This document shows, one piece after another, positions 23,601-32,915 of a stretch of 64,000 bases of DNA (the stretch's first letter is position 1; every line of letters starts with the position of its first letter). This stretch comes from UBA5189 sp035631615. GTDB lineage: Bacteria; Chloroflexota; Limnocylindria; Limnocylindrales; CSP1-4. The position numbers were made by a program, and so were the translations under genes. The notes beneath the pieces were generated by a model. That model made no database searches, was not told the DNA's origin, and worked only from the letters and a program-made list of their open reading frames with translations. The DNA lies in assembly GCA_035631615.1 (NCBI GenBank), contig DASQIK010000066.1:34572-98571 (forward strand), read 5' to 3'.

Positions 23601-25946
23601 TCAGGCGGCTCCGAGCTCGGGCTCGGGCTCCGGCTCGCCCGAGGTGCCCTCGATCGTGACGTACGGCAACCACCCGAGCCAGCGCGGGAGCCACCAGTTC
23701 CAGTCGCCGAGCAGGGTCATCGTCGCCGGCAGGAGGACGCTCCGGATGAGCGTCGCGTCCACGAAGACCGCGACCGCGAGGCCCAGCCCGAGCTGCTGGA
23801 TGAACACGAACTTGAAGGTCACGAAGACCGAGAAGACCACGACCATGATCGACGCCGCGCTGGTGATCGTGCCAGACGTCACCGAGATCCCGCGCGCCAC
23901 CGCCGCCCGCGAATCGAGCCCGCGGTCGCGCGCCTCCTTGATCCGGGTGAGGATGAACAGGTGGTAGTCCATCGAGAGGCCGAACAGGATCGTGAACACG
24001 AACACCGGAACCCAGCTCTCGATGACCCCGCCGGGCACGATTCCGAGCTGGTCCGCGAACCAGCCATCGCGGAACACGAGGACCATCACGCCGAACGCCG
24101 CGGCCGTTGACAGCAGGTTGAGCAGGATCGCCTTGATCGGGATCACGATCGACCGGAAGGCGAGGAGCATCAACAGGAACGACAGCCCCAGGACGAAGGC
24201 GAAGATGCGCGGCTCCGCACCCGTGTAGATCCCGACCACGTCGAGGGTCGCGGCGGCCTGGCCCGCGACGTACATATGGACGCCGCTCCCCTCCAGCGGC
24301 CCGATGATCTCCGGCCGGAGCTGGTCCCGGACCTCGAGGACGATTGCCCGGTTCGCATCGTCATTCCGGCCGCCGGTCATCTGGAACGAGATCAGCTCGG
24401 CGGTGCCGTCCGCCGACGTCCGCCCGGTCGGCGGCCCGCCCACGCCCGAGATCGCGAGAATCCGGGTCTTCAGCTGCCCGATCGCCACCTGGACGTCCGG
24501 CCGGTTCGCGCCGGTGACGACCACATCGAGCCGCAGGTCCTGTCCGAACGGGAACTTCGCGTCGAGGAGGTTGATCGCGGCAATCCCGTCGATCGACGCC
24601 GGCAACCCGCTGATGTCCGTCGTCCCGGTGCGAAGGCGCAGGACGGGCGACGCGACCGCGAGGAGGACGACGGCGCTCGCGACCGTCATGAGGACCGGCC
24701 GCGCCATGACCGCGCCCACGAGGCGCGCCCAGAACCCCGAGCCCGGCGGCCTCGCTGCGCGGCGCTCGATCGCCGCCTGCGCGCCACGAAGCCTGAGGAG
24801 TCGGGGCACCCACGTGATCGGGCGTCCGCGATTCACGCTGTCGCCGACGATTGCCAGCGTGGCGGGCAGGAATGTCAGGCTGCCGACGACCGAGGTCAGC
24901 ACGACGGCCATGGTCCCGACCGCCATCGACGTGAACAGGCTGACCCCGAGCGTGAGCAGGCCGCCAAGCGAGATGACCACGGCAATGCCGCTGAAGAACA
25001 CCGCCCGGCCGGCGGTGCTGCTGGACGCCTCGATCGCGTCCGGGACGCTCCGACCCATGCGGCGCTCGATCCTGAACCGCGTGATCAGGAACAGGGAGTA
25101 GTCGACCGCGACAGCGAGTCCCATGAGCACGATCAGCTGCGATGCGTTCGGGCTGACCGGTCCGACGACCTGGCTGTAGATCCCGAGGAACCCGTATGCC
25201 GCGGCCAGTGACGTCGCCGCCAGCACCAGCGGGATCAGCGAGGCGACGACCGCCCCGAACGCGATCAGCAGAATCAGGAACGTCGCCGGGATCGTGAACC
25301 GCAGCGACCCATCGAGCTCCTCGTTGATGAAGCTCGCGATATCGCGGTTGATCCACGTGCTGCTGATCACGTGGATGTCGGCTTTCGGCAGGCCGGCGCG
25401 CGCGGCCTCTATGAGCGGCGGAATCGGGACGAGCTTCTGCGTCACCACCGGGCGCTCGCCGGGGATGTTGCCGACCACCTGGACGGTCGTCGCGTCCGGG
25501 GAGATGAGCCCGGACTGCGGCCCTGCGACGAACGGATCGACGACGCTGTCGAACGTGGGCTGATCGACGCCATCGACGGTTGCGTGGGCCGCGGTCAGGC
25601 TGACCACGAGGTTGTGGATCGCGGCCTGGAAGCCGGGGTCGGTCGCCGCTCCGTCGCCGCCGTTCACGACGACGACGAACCGCTCGCTCGGCGCAACCGG
25701 GGCGCCGGCGCCGAGCACCTGGTAGGCCGTATCCGACTCGAGCTTGGGTGCGTTGGGATCGTCGCCGTTCACGTCGAGGGCGCGGATGCCACCGGCGGCA
25801 ACGCTCCCGACGAGCATGCCGATGGTCGCCACGAACCACAGGGCGAACACCAGCCAGCGGTGGCGGACGCTCCACGTGGCGATGCGGACGGTCAGGGGGG
25901 CCCGGGTCACCCGGCGGAGTCTAGGTGGTGAGGTCCAGTGGGTCAT
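23601..25946 (-). CDS. MMPL-family (RND-type) membrane transporter
   Basis: 781 residues with the duplicated RND layout: TM1, a large extracellular loop (about 40-215), a TM2-6 bundle with GLAVAVDYSLFLITRFRIER, a second large loop, then TM8-12 with FGLSMDYHLFILTRIKEARD. The two SxDY(S/H) motifs are the proton-relay signature of MMPL/HAE proteins. Likely exports lipids or hydrophobic compounds. A GTG at 25910 is a possible alternative start. Encoded 3 bp upstream of the MmcQ gene. Confidence 0.9.
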   Translation of the reverse strand: MTHWTSPPRLRRVTRAPLTVRIATWSVRHRWLVFALWFVATIGMLVGSVAAGGIRALDVNGDDPNAPKLESDTAYQVLGAGAPVAPSERFVVVVNGGDGAATDPGFQAAIHNLVVSLTAAHATVDGVDQPTFDSVVDPFVAGPQSGLISPDATTVQVVGNIPGERPVVTQKLVPIPPLIEAARAGLPKADIHVISSTWINRDIASFINEELDGSLRFTIPATFLILLIAFGAVVASLIPLVLAATSLAAAYGFLGIYSQVVGPVSPNASQLIVLMGLAVAVDYSLFLITRFRIERRMGRSVPDAIEASSSTAGRAVFFSGIAVVISLGGLLTLGVSLFTSMAVGTMAVVLTSVVGSLTFLPATLAIVGDSVNRGRPITWVPRLLRLRGAQAAIERRAARPPGSGFWARLVGAVMARPVLMTVASAVVLLAVASPVLRLRTGTTDISGLPASIDGIAAINLLDAKFPFGQDLRLDVVVTGANRPDVQVAIGQLKTRILAISGVGGPPTGRTSADGTAELISFQMTGGRNDDANRAIVLEVRDQLRPEIIGPLEGSGVHMYVAGQAAATLDVVGIYTGAEPRIFAFVLGLSFLLMLLAFRSIVIPIKAILLNLLSTAAAFGVMVLVFRDGWFADQLGIVPGGVIESWVPVFVFTILFGLSMDYHLFILTRIKEARDRGLDSRAAVARGISVTSGTITSAASIMVVVFSVFVTFKFVFIQQLGLGLAVAVFVDATLIRSVLLPATMTLLGDWNWWLPRWLGWLPYVTIEGTSGEPEPEPELGAA

Positions 25947-26023
25947 GCGCCGCGCCGCGACGCGATGCAGCGCATGATGTCGATCGCCAGGCCGGAACGC
26001 ATGTTGAGAGGACTGGACGGGGG

Positions 26024-26968
26024 ATGTCGGAATCGATGCGTCGGTCGCGGGCGCGTTCGAGCAGGATCGTGGCGACCGTGCTCGTCTCGCTCATCGTCTC
26101 GGCCTGCGGCGCAGGCGCAGCGGCGACAACCGGCGCGGCGACGGCGGGCCTGGCCGCGACCGGAGGAGCGACCTCCGCCCCGCCGACCGCCGCGAGCGCA
26201 CCGGTATCAACGGCGCCGGCCTCGTTCCAGCTCGCAGTCAAGGGCGATCCCAATGTCACCGGCACGTGGGGCGCGAGCTTCGGCATCAACTGCAACAACC
26301 CGACGCTGACCGGCTACGACGTCCTCCTCTTCGCCCAGTCGCCCGACACCAAGGCGGTCGTGCTGATCACCCTGAACGCGGGCAGGATCGACGTCAGCGA
26401 ACGGGCCGGCCAGGGCGCGACGTACACCGATCGCGAGTTCACGGGCATCGGCGTCACGAGCCTCGATCCCGCCCACGGCGGCGCATTCGACTCGGATCTG
26501 ACGATTGTCCCGACGCCGAGCTCCAAGCCGGGCACGCTCGGCACCATCACGCATGTGTCCGGCACGGTCGACTGCGGGAACCAGACGATCGGCGCCTCGA
26601 CGGTGGTCGTGACCGGCTCCGATGCCGAAGGCCCGATCAACGGGCCATTCGCCCGCTTCCGGGCGACGTGCAACCACTCGGCGCAATACGGCAACAGCGC
26701 CGGCCTCGTCGGCGTCCTCACGGCCGGCTCGACAGCGACCTACTTCATCGTCAACTTCCCGGCGAGCGGCACGGCCACGATCTTCTCGACGAGCGACAGC
26801 CCGCCGGCGCAGCACTCGTACACGATCGCGAAGTCCGGGACGTTAACCGTGTCGGCGACCGGCGCGCACGTGGATGCCGACTACACCGAGGTCGTCACGG
26901 CTGGTGCGACGCCGCACACGATCCACCTCGCCGGCGACACAGTCTGCGGCACGATCAACAACGGCTAG
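26024..26968 (+). CDS. secreted lipoprotein, beta-rich
   Basis: 314 residues. The signal sequence SRIVATVLVSLIVSACG carries the lipobox LIVSAC, so it is anchored outside the membrane. A low-complexity Ala/Thr linker is followed by a beta-rich domain with four spaced Cys residues (INCNNP, TVDCGNQ, ATCNHS, TVCGT) that could form two disulphides. No family recognised. A longer GTG frame from 25925 is open but lacks a signal at its N-terminus. Confidence 0.7.
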   Translation: MSESMRRSRARSSRIVATVLVSLIVSACGAGAAATTGAATAGLAATGGATSAPPTAASAPVSTAPASFQLAVKGDPNVTGTWGASFGINCNNPTLTGYDVLLFAQSPDTKAVVLITLNAGRIDVSERAGQGATYTDREFTGIGVTSLDPAHGGAFDSDLTIVPTPSSKPGTLGTITHVSGTVDCGNQTIGASTVVVTGSDAEGPINGPFARFRATCNHSAQYGNSAGLVGVLTAGSTATYFIVNFPASGTATIFSTSDSPPAQHSYTIAKSGTLTVSATGAHVDADYTEVVTAGATPHTIHLAGDTVCGTINNG

Positions 26969-26983
26969 CGACCCCGAGACCGG

Positions 26984-27268
26984 TCTTCCTGAGGATTCGG
27001 TGCCGTCGGGCGTCACGGACAGGATGTGGTAGCTCCCTCCGACGCGAAGGTCGATCGAGCACTCGGTCACGACATCCGCGAACGGCGCGAACCAATGGCG
27101 AACGTGCTCGGGGTTCGTGAACACGTCGAAGACGAGCGCGATCGGCGCGTCGAACTCTCGCGTGGTCACGATCTCGAGCTCGCTCGGGAACTCGAAGACG
27201 GCCGATCCATGCCGATTGGGTGTCACCGCTCCGCTCCTCGGTTCTGAAGGTCCGTCGGGCGAGGGCAT
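26984..27268 (-). pseudogene. truncated AHSA1/SRPBCC-domain gene
   Basis: From ATG 27268 about 90 codons match the start of an AHSA1-type START domain: IVTTREFDAPIALVFDVFTN, HVRHWFAPF, DLRVGGSYHILSVTPDG. Complete domains are about 140-150 residues. After about 27000 the family pattern stops and the frame runs into the antisense of the lipoprotein gene until 26843. The C-terminal half has been lost, so ligand binding is not expected. Confidence 0.6.
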
Positions 27269-27367
27269 CTGAAGACGTCGGATCGCGGCGCGACCGGCAA
27301 CCGGGGCTCGTCCACGACGGCAAAGGATAGGTTCCACGCTCGCGCATTCGACGTATCGTTCGTCGCG

Positions 27368-27904
27368 ATGACGCCCGACGCGTTCGCCGCCACCGTCCTT
27401 GGCTGGCACGACTTCTTCCTCGCCGCGGCGGGTGCGTCCGCGGCGCTGCTCGGGCTCCTGTTCGTTGGGGTGTCGATCAACCTGGCGGCGATCGCGGCAG
27501 ACGAGCGGGTCGACCTCCGCGCCCGCGCCGGCCAGGCGTTCACCAACCTCGTGTTCGTGCTCCTGATCGGCCTGATCATGCTCATCCCCGACAACGACCC
27601 ACGACTGCTCGCGCTCGGGCTCGCGGTCGTCGCGGCGGTGGCGCTTGCCAGGGTTGCCATCAACGTGTTCGGGCTCGTGCGGGCACGAGCCCACATGCGC
27701 GATCGCTATTCGACCCTGCGGCGGATCGGGTGGACCGCGGTCGCGAACGTCGTCCTCGCGTTCACGGCGTGGCGGCTCTGGGACTCCGATGGCGCGGCGG
27801 ACGTCATCGGCAATCTCGTGATCGTCGTCTTCGTGCTGCTCATCGGCGCCGCAGACATCGCGTGGGAGATGCTCACCGAGGTGAGCGACGCGGCCGGCCG
27901 CTGA
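27368..27904 (+). CDS. multipass membrane protein, about five helices
   Basis: 178 residues. Hydrophobic helices at about 15-35, 55-73, 80-100, 120-137 and 143-165 (ASAALLGLLFVGVSINLAAI is the first). A short Arg-rich loop lies between helices three and four. Unknown function; similar small membrane proteins are common in actinobacteria and Chloroflexota. Confidence 0.65.
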   Translation: MTPDAFAATVLGWHDFFLAAAGASAALLGLLFVGVSINLAAIAADERVDLRARAGQAFTNLVFVLLIGLIMLIPDNDPRLLALGLAVVAAVALARVAINVFGLVRARAHMRDRYSTLRRIGWTAVANVVLAFTAWRLWDSDGAADVIGNLVIVVFVLLIGAADIAWEMLTEVSDAAGR

Positions 27905-28006
27905 ACCGCGCAATCGCCGACGTGGCCAGCGGCAGGAAGGCGCTGGGCCTGCCGATGAGGCGCCCGACTCCCACCGAGGCTTCGTCGGCGTGGCGGGGCG
28001 CGGAGC

Positions 28007-29554
28007 TCAGAGCTCCTGGTTGTCGATCTGGGCGCGCTGGAGGCGGCCGCTGAAGTCGACGTAGATCGACTTCCACTCGGTGAACGAGTCGAGGGCGGCG
28101 TGGCCCGCCTCGCGGTGGCCGTTGCCCGTCTCCTTCCAGCCGCCGAACGGCAGGTGCGTCTCGGCGCCGGTCGTGCCGGCGTTCACGTAGACGATCCCCG
28201 TCTCGAAGTCGCGCATCGCGCGGAAGGCGAGGTTGACGTCGCGCGTGAAGATCGACGACGAGAGGCCGTAGCGGGTCTGGTTGAGGGCGGTCATCGCGGC
28301 GTGGTAGTCGGCGACCGGGATCACCGACAGCACCGGCCCGAAGATCTCCTCCTGGGCGACGCGGTCCATCGGCTTGATGCCGGAGAAGATCGTCGGCGAG
28401 AAGAAGTTGCCGTGCGCGAGGTCGCCGTCGGTCGCGGCGGCCCCGCCCAGCACGAGCTCGCCCTCCGTCCGACCGATGTCGACATACGACCCGACCTTCT
28501 CGACTGCCGCCGGATTGATGAGCGGTCCGACGTCGGTCGTATCGAGCAGGCCGGAGCCGAGTCGGAGCTTCTTCGCCCGTGACTCGAGCTTCCCAAGCAG
28601 CGGCTCGACAACCGACTCCTCGACGATCACTCGCGAGCACGCCGTGCACCGCTGACCCGTCGTGCCGAACGCAGACCACAGGATGCCGTCGGTCGCGAGG
28701 TCGAGGTCGGCGTCCTTCAGGACGACCACGGCATTCTTGCCACCGAGCTCGAGCGAGACGCGCTTGAGCCGCCGGGCGGCGCGCTCGGCGATCGACTTGC
28801 CAGTCGCGGAGTGGCCGGTGAACGAGATGACGTGGACATCTGGCGAGTCGACGATCGCATTGCCGACCTCCGCGCCGGACCCGGTGACCATGTTCACGAC
28901 GCCGGCCGGGAAGCCCGCCTCGGCCATGAGCTCGACGACGAGGGTCGCGCAATGGGGCGTGTCGCTGGCCGGCTTCAGGACGACGACGTTGCCGGTGACC
29001 AGTGCCGGCATCATCTTCCAGCATGGGATCGCGATCGGGAAGTTCCACGGCGTGACGATTCCGGCGACGCCGATCGGCTGGCGGACGCTCATCGCCCACT
29101 TGTCGGGCAGCTCGCTCGGCACCGTCTCGCCGAACATGCGGCGGCCTTCGCCGGCCATCAGGAACGCGATGTCGATGCCCTCCTGGACGTCGCCACGCGC
29201 CTCCGGGAGGACCTTGCCCATCTCCCGCGTCATCGCCCGCGACAGACGCTCCTTGTTGTCGGCCATCAGCTGCCCGAACCGGTACAGGATCTCGCCGCGC
29301 TTCGGCGCCGGCGTCGCCTTCCAGCGCGGGAGGGCCATCTCCGCAGCCCGGATCGCCTTCGCGGCATCGGCGGCGGTTCCCGCCTGGAACCGCCCGACGA
29401 CATCGCGCCGATCTGCCGGGTTCAGGCTCTCGAACGTCTCGCCAGACACGGATTCCACCCACTCGCCGGCGATGAACATCCGGAAGGTCGGCGGCTGTTC
29501 GGAGGTCGGCGTGGACGGATTCGATGGAACGGGGCGGGCTGCCGTGTCGGTCAT
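28007..29554 (-). CDS. aldehyde dehydrogenase (NAD(P)+)
   Basis: 515 residues of the ALDH superfamily: VTPWNFPIAIPCWK binding loop, FTGHSATGKSI, the catalytic LELGGKNA glutamate and FGTTGQRCTACSR with the nucleophilic Cys. The FGGWKETGNG and ALDSFTEWK end resembles the aminoadipate/ketoglutarate semialdehyde branch, but the substrate is uncertain. It sits at the end of a minus-strand metabolic run with panE-like and thiolase genes and probably oxidises aldehydes from amino- or fatty-acid breakdown. Confidence 0.88.
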   Translation of the reverse strand: MTDTAARPVPSNPSTPTSEQPPTFRMFIAGEWVESVSGETFESLNPADRRDVVGRFQAGTAADAAKAIRAAEMALPRWKATPAPKRGEILYRFGQLMADNKERLSRAMTREMGKVLPEARGDVQEGIDIAFLMAGEGRRMFGETVPSELPDKWAMSVRQPIGVAGIVTPWNFPIAIPCWKMMPALVTGNVVVLKPASDTPHCATLVVELMAEAGFPAGVVNMVTGSGAEVGNAIVDSPDVHVISFTGHSATGKSIAERAARRLKRVSLELGGKNAVVVLKDADLDLATDGILWSAFGTTGQRCTACSRVIVEESVVEPLLGKLESRAKKLRLGSGLLDTTDVGPLINPAAVEKVGSYVDIGRTEGELVLGGAAATDGDLAHGNFFSPTIFSGIKPMDRVAQEEIFGPVLSVIPVADYHAAMTALNQTRYGLSSSIFTRDVNLAFRAMRDFETGIVYVNAGTTGAETHLPFGGWKETGNGHREAGHAALDSFTEWKSIYVDFSGRLQRAQIDNQEL

Positions 29555-29573
29555 GATCGAACGATAGCGCGCC

Positions 29574-30503
29574 TCAGATGTGGCCTCGCTCGTTGCGAAT
29601 TGCCCAGGGCTGGAGGATCGCGTACGCAGCGTCGGTCCACGGCGTCGCGAGGCCCGTCCCGCGCCCGAGCCGCCACAACGTCCCCTGGAGCGCCTCCAGC
29701 TCCATGCGATGCCCAGTCAGGAGGTCGTGTCGGAGCGACGCTGCCTCGTCGTCCTTCTGGGCCATGACGAGGTTGTACTGCCGATCGACCAGGTCGTCCG
29801 CGAGCGGCACACCGAGTGCGCGACCGACCGTCCACGCCTCGGTCATGACGGCGCGCAGCATCGCCGAGGCGGCTTCCGAAGCTCGGATGTCGCCGATCGT
29901 GAGCTGGGTCGCGGCGGTCACCGCCGAGAACGCGACGAGCAGCACGTACTTCTCCCACTTGGTCGTGGTCACGTCGGTGCCGGCATGGGCATCGATGCCG
30001 CCGGCGCGCGCGGCCTCGACGAAGCGCTCGACGCGCGGGGTCGGCGGGCCGGCCTTGAGCTCGCCGATGACGATCCGGGCGCGACCGCTGCGAACGATGC
30101 CCGGCGACTCGATTGCGGCGAGGATGTACGCCGACCCACCCAGCACGTGCTCTTCGCCCACCGCGGCCGCGATCTTCGTCTCGTTGTCGATGCCGTTCTG
30201 GAGGGAGATGACGCCGGTCCCCTCCCCGATCAGCGGCGGCAGGTGCCCGGCCGCCGACTCGGTGTCGTAGGACTTCACGAGGAACAGCACGATGTCGACC
30301 GGCCCGATCGAGGCCGGATCATCCGTCGCGCGGACGGCAACGTTCGAGCGCTCGCCGTCGGGCGTCACGAGCGTGAGGCCGTGCTCGCGCATCGCCTTGA
30401 GGTGGGCACCGCGCGCTACCAGCGTGACGTCCGCCCCGCCCTTCGCCAGGCACGCGCCCAGGTACCCGCCGACCGCGCCCGCCCCCAGCACCGCGACCTT
30501 CAT
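29574..30503 (-). CDS. panE: ketopantoate reductase-like protein (2-dehydropantoate 2-reductase family)
   Basis: 309 residues. N-terminal NAD(P)-binding loop KVAVLGAGAVGGYLGACLA; the conserved TKWEKYVLLVAF and SLRHDLLTGHRMELEALQG segments contain the expected catalytic Lys and the Ser/Glu pattern of ApbA/PanE. Converts 2-dehydropantoate to pantoate for CoA synthesis, or a related 2-keto acid reduction. Several paralogues with other substrates exist, so the symbol is provisional. Confidence 0.8.
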   Translation of the reverse strand: MKVAVLGAGAVGGYLGACLAKGGADVTLVARGAHLKAMREHGLTLVTPDGERSNVAVRATDDPASIGPVDIVLFLVKSYDTESAAGHLPPLIGEGTGVISLQNGIDNETKIAAAVGEEHVLGGSAYILAAIESPGIVRSGRARIVIGELKAGPPTPRVERFVEAARAGGIDAHAGTDVTTTKWEKYVLLVAFSAVTAATQLTIGDIRASEAASAMLRAVMTEAWTVGRALGVPLADDLVDRQYNLVMAQKDDEAASLRHDLLTGHRMELEALQGTLWRLGRGTGLATPWTDAAYAILQPWAIRNERGHI

Positions 30504-30565
30504 CGCAGGTTCCTCACGGTCGGGAGTGTATCGACGGCTCCCGGCCGTCCGTGATCGAGCGGCCG

Positions 30566-31804
30566 CTACACCCGCTCGAACGCTGCCGCGACGGAGCCGC
30601 CACCGCCGAGGCAGAGCGTCGCGAGGCCGTAGCGGCCCTGGCGGCGGCGCAGCTCGTGCAGCAAGGTCGCGACGATTCGTGCTCCCGACGCGCCGATCGG
30701 ATGTCCGAGCGCGATCGCGCCGCCATTGACGTTGACCTTCGACCAGTCGAAGCCGAGCTCGCGGCCGTCGGCCAGCGTCTGGGCCGCGAACGCCTCGTTG
30801 ATCTCGATGAGGTCGAAGTCGCCGATCGTCATGTCGAGCTGCTCGAGGAGCTTCGTCACGCCCTTGACCGGCGCGAGGAAGAGCCACTTCGGCGCGACCT
30901 CGGCCTGGGCGTAGCCGACGATCCGAGCCAGCGGCTTGAGCCCGAGCCGTTCGACCGCGCGCTCGGACGCGACGATCGTGGCGGCGGCGCCGTCGGTGAT
31001 GCCGGGCGCGTTGCCCGCGGTGACGGTGCCCTCGGTTGCCGCGCCGCTGTCCTCGCCGGTCGGGAGGTCGAAGACGGGCTTCAGGCGGGCAAGCGCCTCG
31101 GCGGAGGTGTCGCGCCGTGGCCCCTCATCGGTGTCGACGACCGTCTCGCGCCCCTTCGCGTCCCGCAGCGTCACCGGTGCCAGCTCGTCCGCGAAGCGGC
31201 CGGCGTCCTGGGCGGCGATTGCGCGCTGGTGGCTCTGGAGCGAGAACGCGTCCTGGTCCTCGCGCGAGACGTGGTCCTTGATCGCGACCCGCTCCGCGTG
31301 GGTGCCCATGTGGCAGTTCTCGATCGAGCACCACAGGCCATCGTGGACCGCGGCGTCGACGAGCGTCGCGTCGCCCAGCCGGTAGCCGAAGCGGGCTTTC
31401 GGCAGCAGGAACGGGGCCATGTTCATGGACTCCATGCCGCCCGCCACGGCGACCTCGGCGTCACCCGCCTTGATCTCCGCGGCGGCGAGCATGATCGCCT
31501 TGAGCCCGGAGCCACAGACGCGGTTGATCGTCGTCGCGGACGTCGTGTCCGGCAGGCCCGCGAGGAGTGCCGCGTGCCGCGCCGGCGCCTGGCCCGCGCC
31601 GCCCTGCAGCACCTGGCCCATCAGGACCTCGTCGATCGGGGTTCCCTCGGGGAGGCCGGCCCTGGCCACGGCAGCGCGAATTGCCACGCCCCCGAGCTCG
31701 ACCGCCGGCGTGCCCGACAGCACGCCCCCGAACTTGCCGATCGGCGTGCGCGCCGCGCTGACGATGTAGACGTGGCCGTTCGGCCCGGGTCTCTGGGGAG
31801 TCAC
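30566..31804 (-). CDS. acetyl-CoA C-acetyltransferase (thiolase)
   Basis: 412 residues. Thiolase signatures: nucleophile Cys in NRVCGSGLKA, NEAFAAQ, GGAIALGHPIGASGAR and the C-terminal Cys in LCLGGGGSVAA. Joins or cleaves acetyl-CoA units in beta-oxidation or acetoacetyl-CoA formation. Neighbouring acyl-CoA and hydroxyacyl-CoA dehydrogenases support a fatty-acid/butyrate pathway. The start is a GTG. Confidence 0.92.
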   Translation of the reverse strand: MTPQRPGPNGHVYIVSAARTPIGKFGGVLSGTPAVELGGVAIRAAVARAGLPEGTPIDEVLMGQVLQGGAGQAPARHAALLAGLPDTTSATTINRVCGSGLKAIMLAAAEIKAGDAEVAVAGGMESMNMAPFLLPKARFGYRLGDATLVDAAVHDGLWCSIENCHMGTHAERVAIKDHVSREDQDAFSLQSHQRAIAAQDAGRFADELAPVTLRDAKGRETVVDTDEGPRRDTSAEALARLKPVFDLPTGEDSGAATEGTVTAGNAPGITDGAAATIVASERAVERLGLKPLARIVGYAQAEVAPKWLFLAPVKGVTKLLEQLDMTIGDFDLIEINEAFAAQTLADGRELGFDWSKVNVNGGAIALGHPIGASGARIVATLLHELRRRQGRYGLATLCLGGGGSVAAAFERV

Positions 31805-31838
31805 CCGTCGAATCTACATCGCCGCGCTCGAGCGTCGG

Positions 31839-32639
31839 TCAGTTGCGGTCCTCGGCGATGGCGAGGATGTTGCCGTCGGCGTCCTTGAACCAGGCGGTGA
31901 GAGCCTCGCCGGAGGCGTCGAACAGGATGCCGTCGACGGTCTTCTCGCCGTCGCCGAAGTCGTAGTCCTCGAAGACGACGCCGTTGGCGCGGAGTCGATC
32001 GACCTCGTCGCGGAGGCCGACGAGCCGCCACACGCCGACCGTGTTCCTTGCGGTGCCGGCGAAGTCGGTCTTGTAGACCTCGAACCGGCTCTCGCCGGAC
32101 CGGTAGTCGAGGACGAAACCGCCCATCTCGTTGGCAGGCTGGAAGCCCAGCTTGTCCGCGTACCACGCCTTTGCCCGTTCAATGTCGGCCGCGGCGATCA
32201 TCGTCGTGATCACGCCGCCCTCGGGAACCGTCGCGTCGCTGACGAGGCCGACAATGTTGCCGTCCGGGTCCTTGAACCAGGCGTTCATGAAGCCTGACGG
32301 GTCGGTCATGATCCCGTCGACGGTCTTGATATCGCCGAAGTCGTAGTTCTCGAGCTCGACACCGTTGGATCGAAGCCGCCCGACCTCGGCCGGCACGTCG
32401 GCGACGACCCAGTTCATGACCGTGTTCTTCGCGGTTCCTGCGAACTCGGATTCGTACAGCGTGAACGCGGAGCCCGGGGGCAGGACGTAGACGAGCGTCC
32501 CCGGCGCCTCGATCGTCGGCTCCCAGCCCAGCTTGTCCGCGTACCAGCGTCGCGAGTGCGCGAGGTCCGAGACGGCGAGGCTCGGGTGGATCGGGGCGGC
32601 GGTGATCACCGTCGGCATCGTGGCTGTCGTCTGGGTCAT
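31839..32639 (-). CDS. tandem VOC-domain protein (glyoxalase/bleomycin-resistance fold)
   Basis: 266 residues made of two vicinal-oxygen-chelate repeats (about 15-130 and 140-262). Each has an RRWYADKLGW/RAKAWYADKLGF start, a FAGTAKNT/FAGTARNT motif and a WFKDPDGNI/WFKDADGNI end. The internal similarity shows a duplication. Such proteins bind small molecules or metals; the reaction is not known. Confidence 0.8.
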   Translation of the reverse strand: MTQTTATMPTVITAAPIHPSLAVSDLAHSRRWYADKLGWEPTIEAPGTLVYVLPPGSAFTLYESEFAGTAKNTVMNWVVADVPAEVGRLRSNGVELENYDFGDIKTVDGIMTDPSGFMNAWFKDPDGNIVGLVSDATVPEGGVITTMIAAADIERAKAWYADKLGFQPANEMGGFVLDYRSGESRFEVYKTDFAGTARNTVGVWRLVGLRDEVDRLRANGVVFEDYDFGDGEKTVDGILFDASGEALTAWFKDADGNILAIAEDRN

Positions 32640-32752
32640 GGCTTCCTCCGGCTGGGAGTCGAGCCTACCCCGGGATTGCCGGTCGTGCGTTGCTCGACGC
32701 CGACGGGGACGTCGCGATCGCGATCGAGGCTTTGGACGCGGACGGGGCCGCG

Positions 32753-32796
<44 letters not shown>

Positions 32797-32915
32797 ATCG
32801 AGGCGAGAGCTGCGGCCGCAGACTGCCAAGCCCGGGATCGCGATCGCCGCCAGATGCAGGCCACCACGCGACTGGGGCAAGGTGCGCAAGGGGCTGTCGC
32901 CCCGGTGTAACGCGG

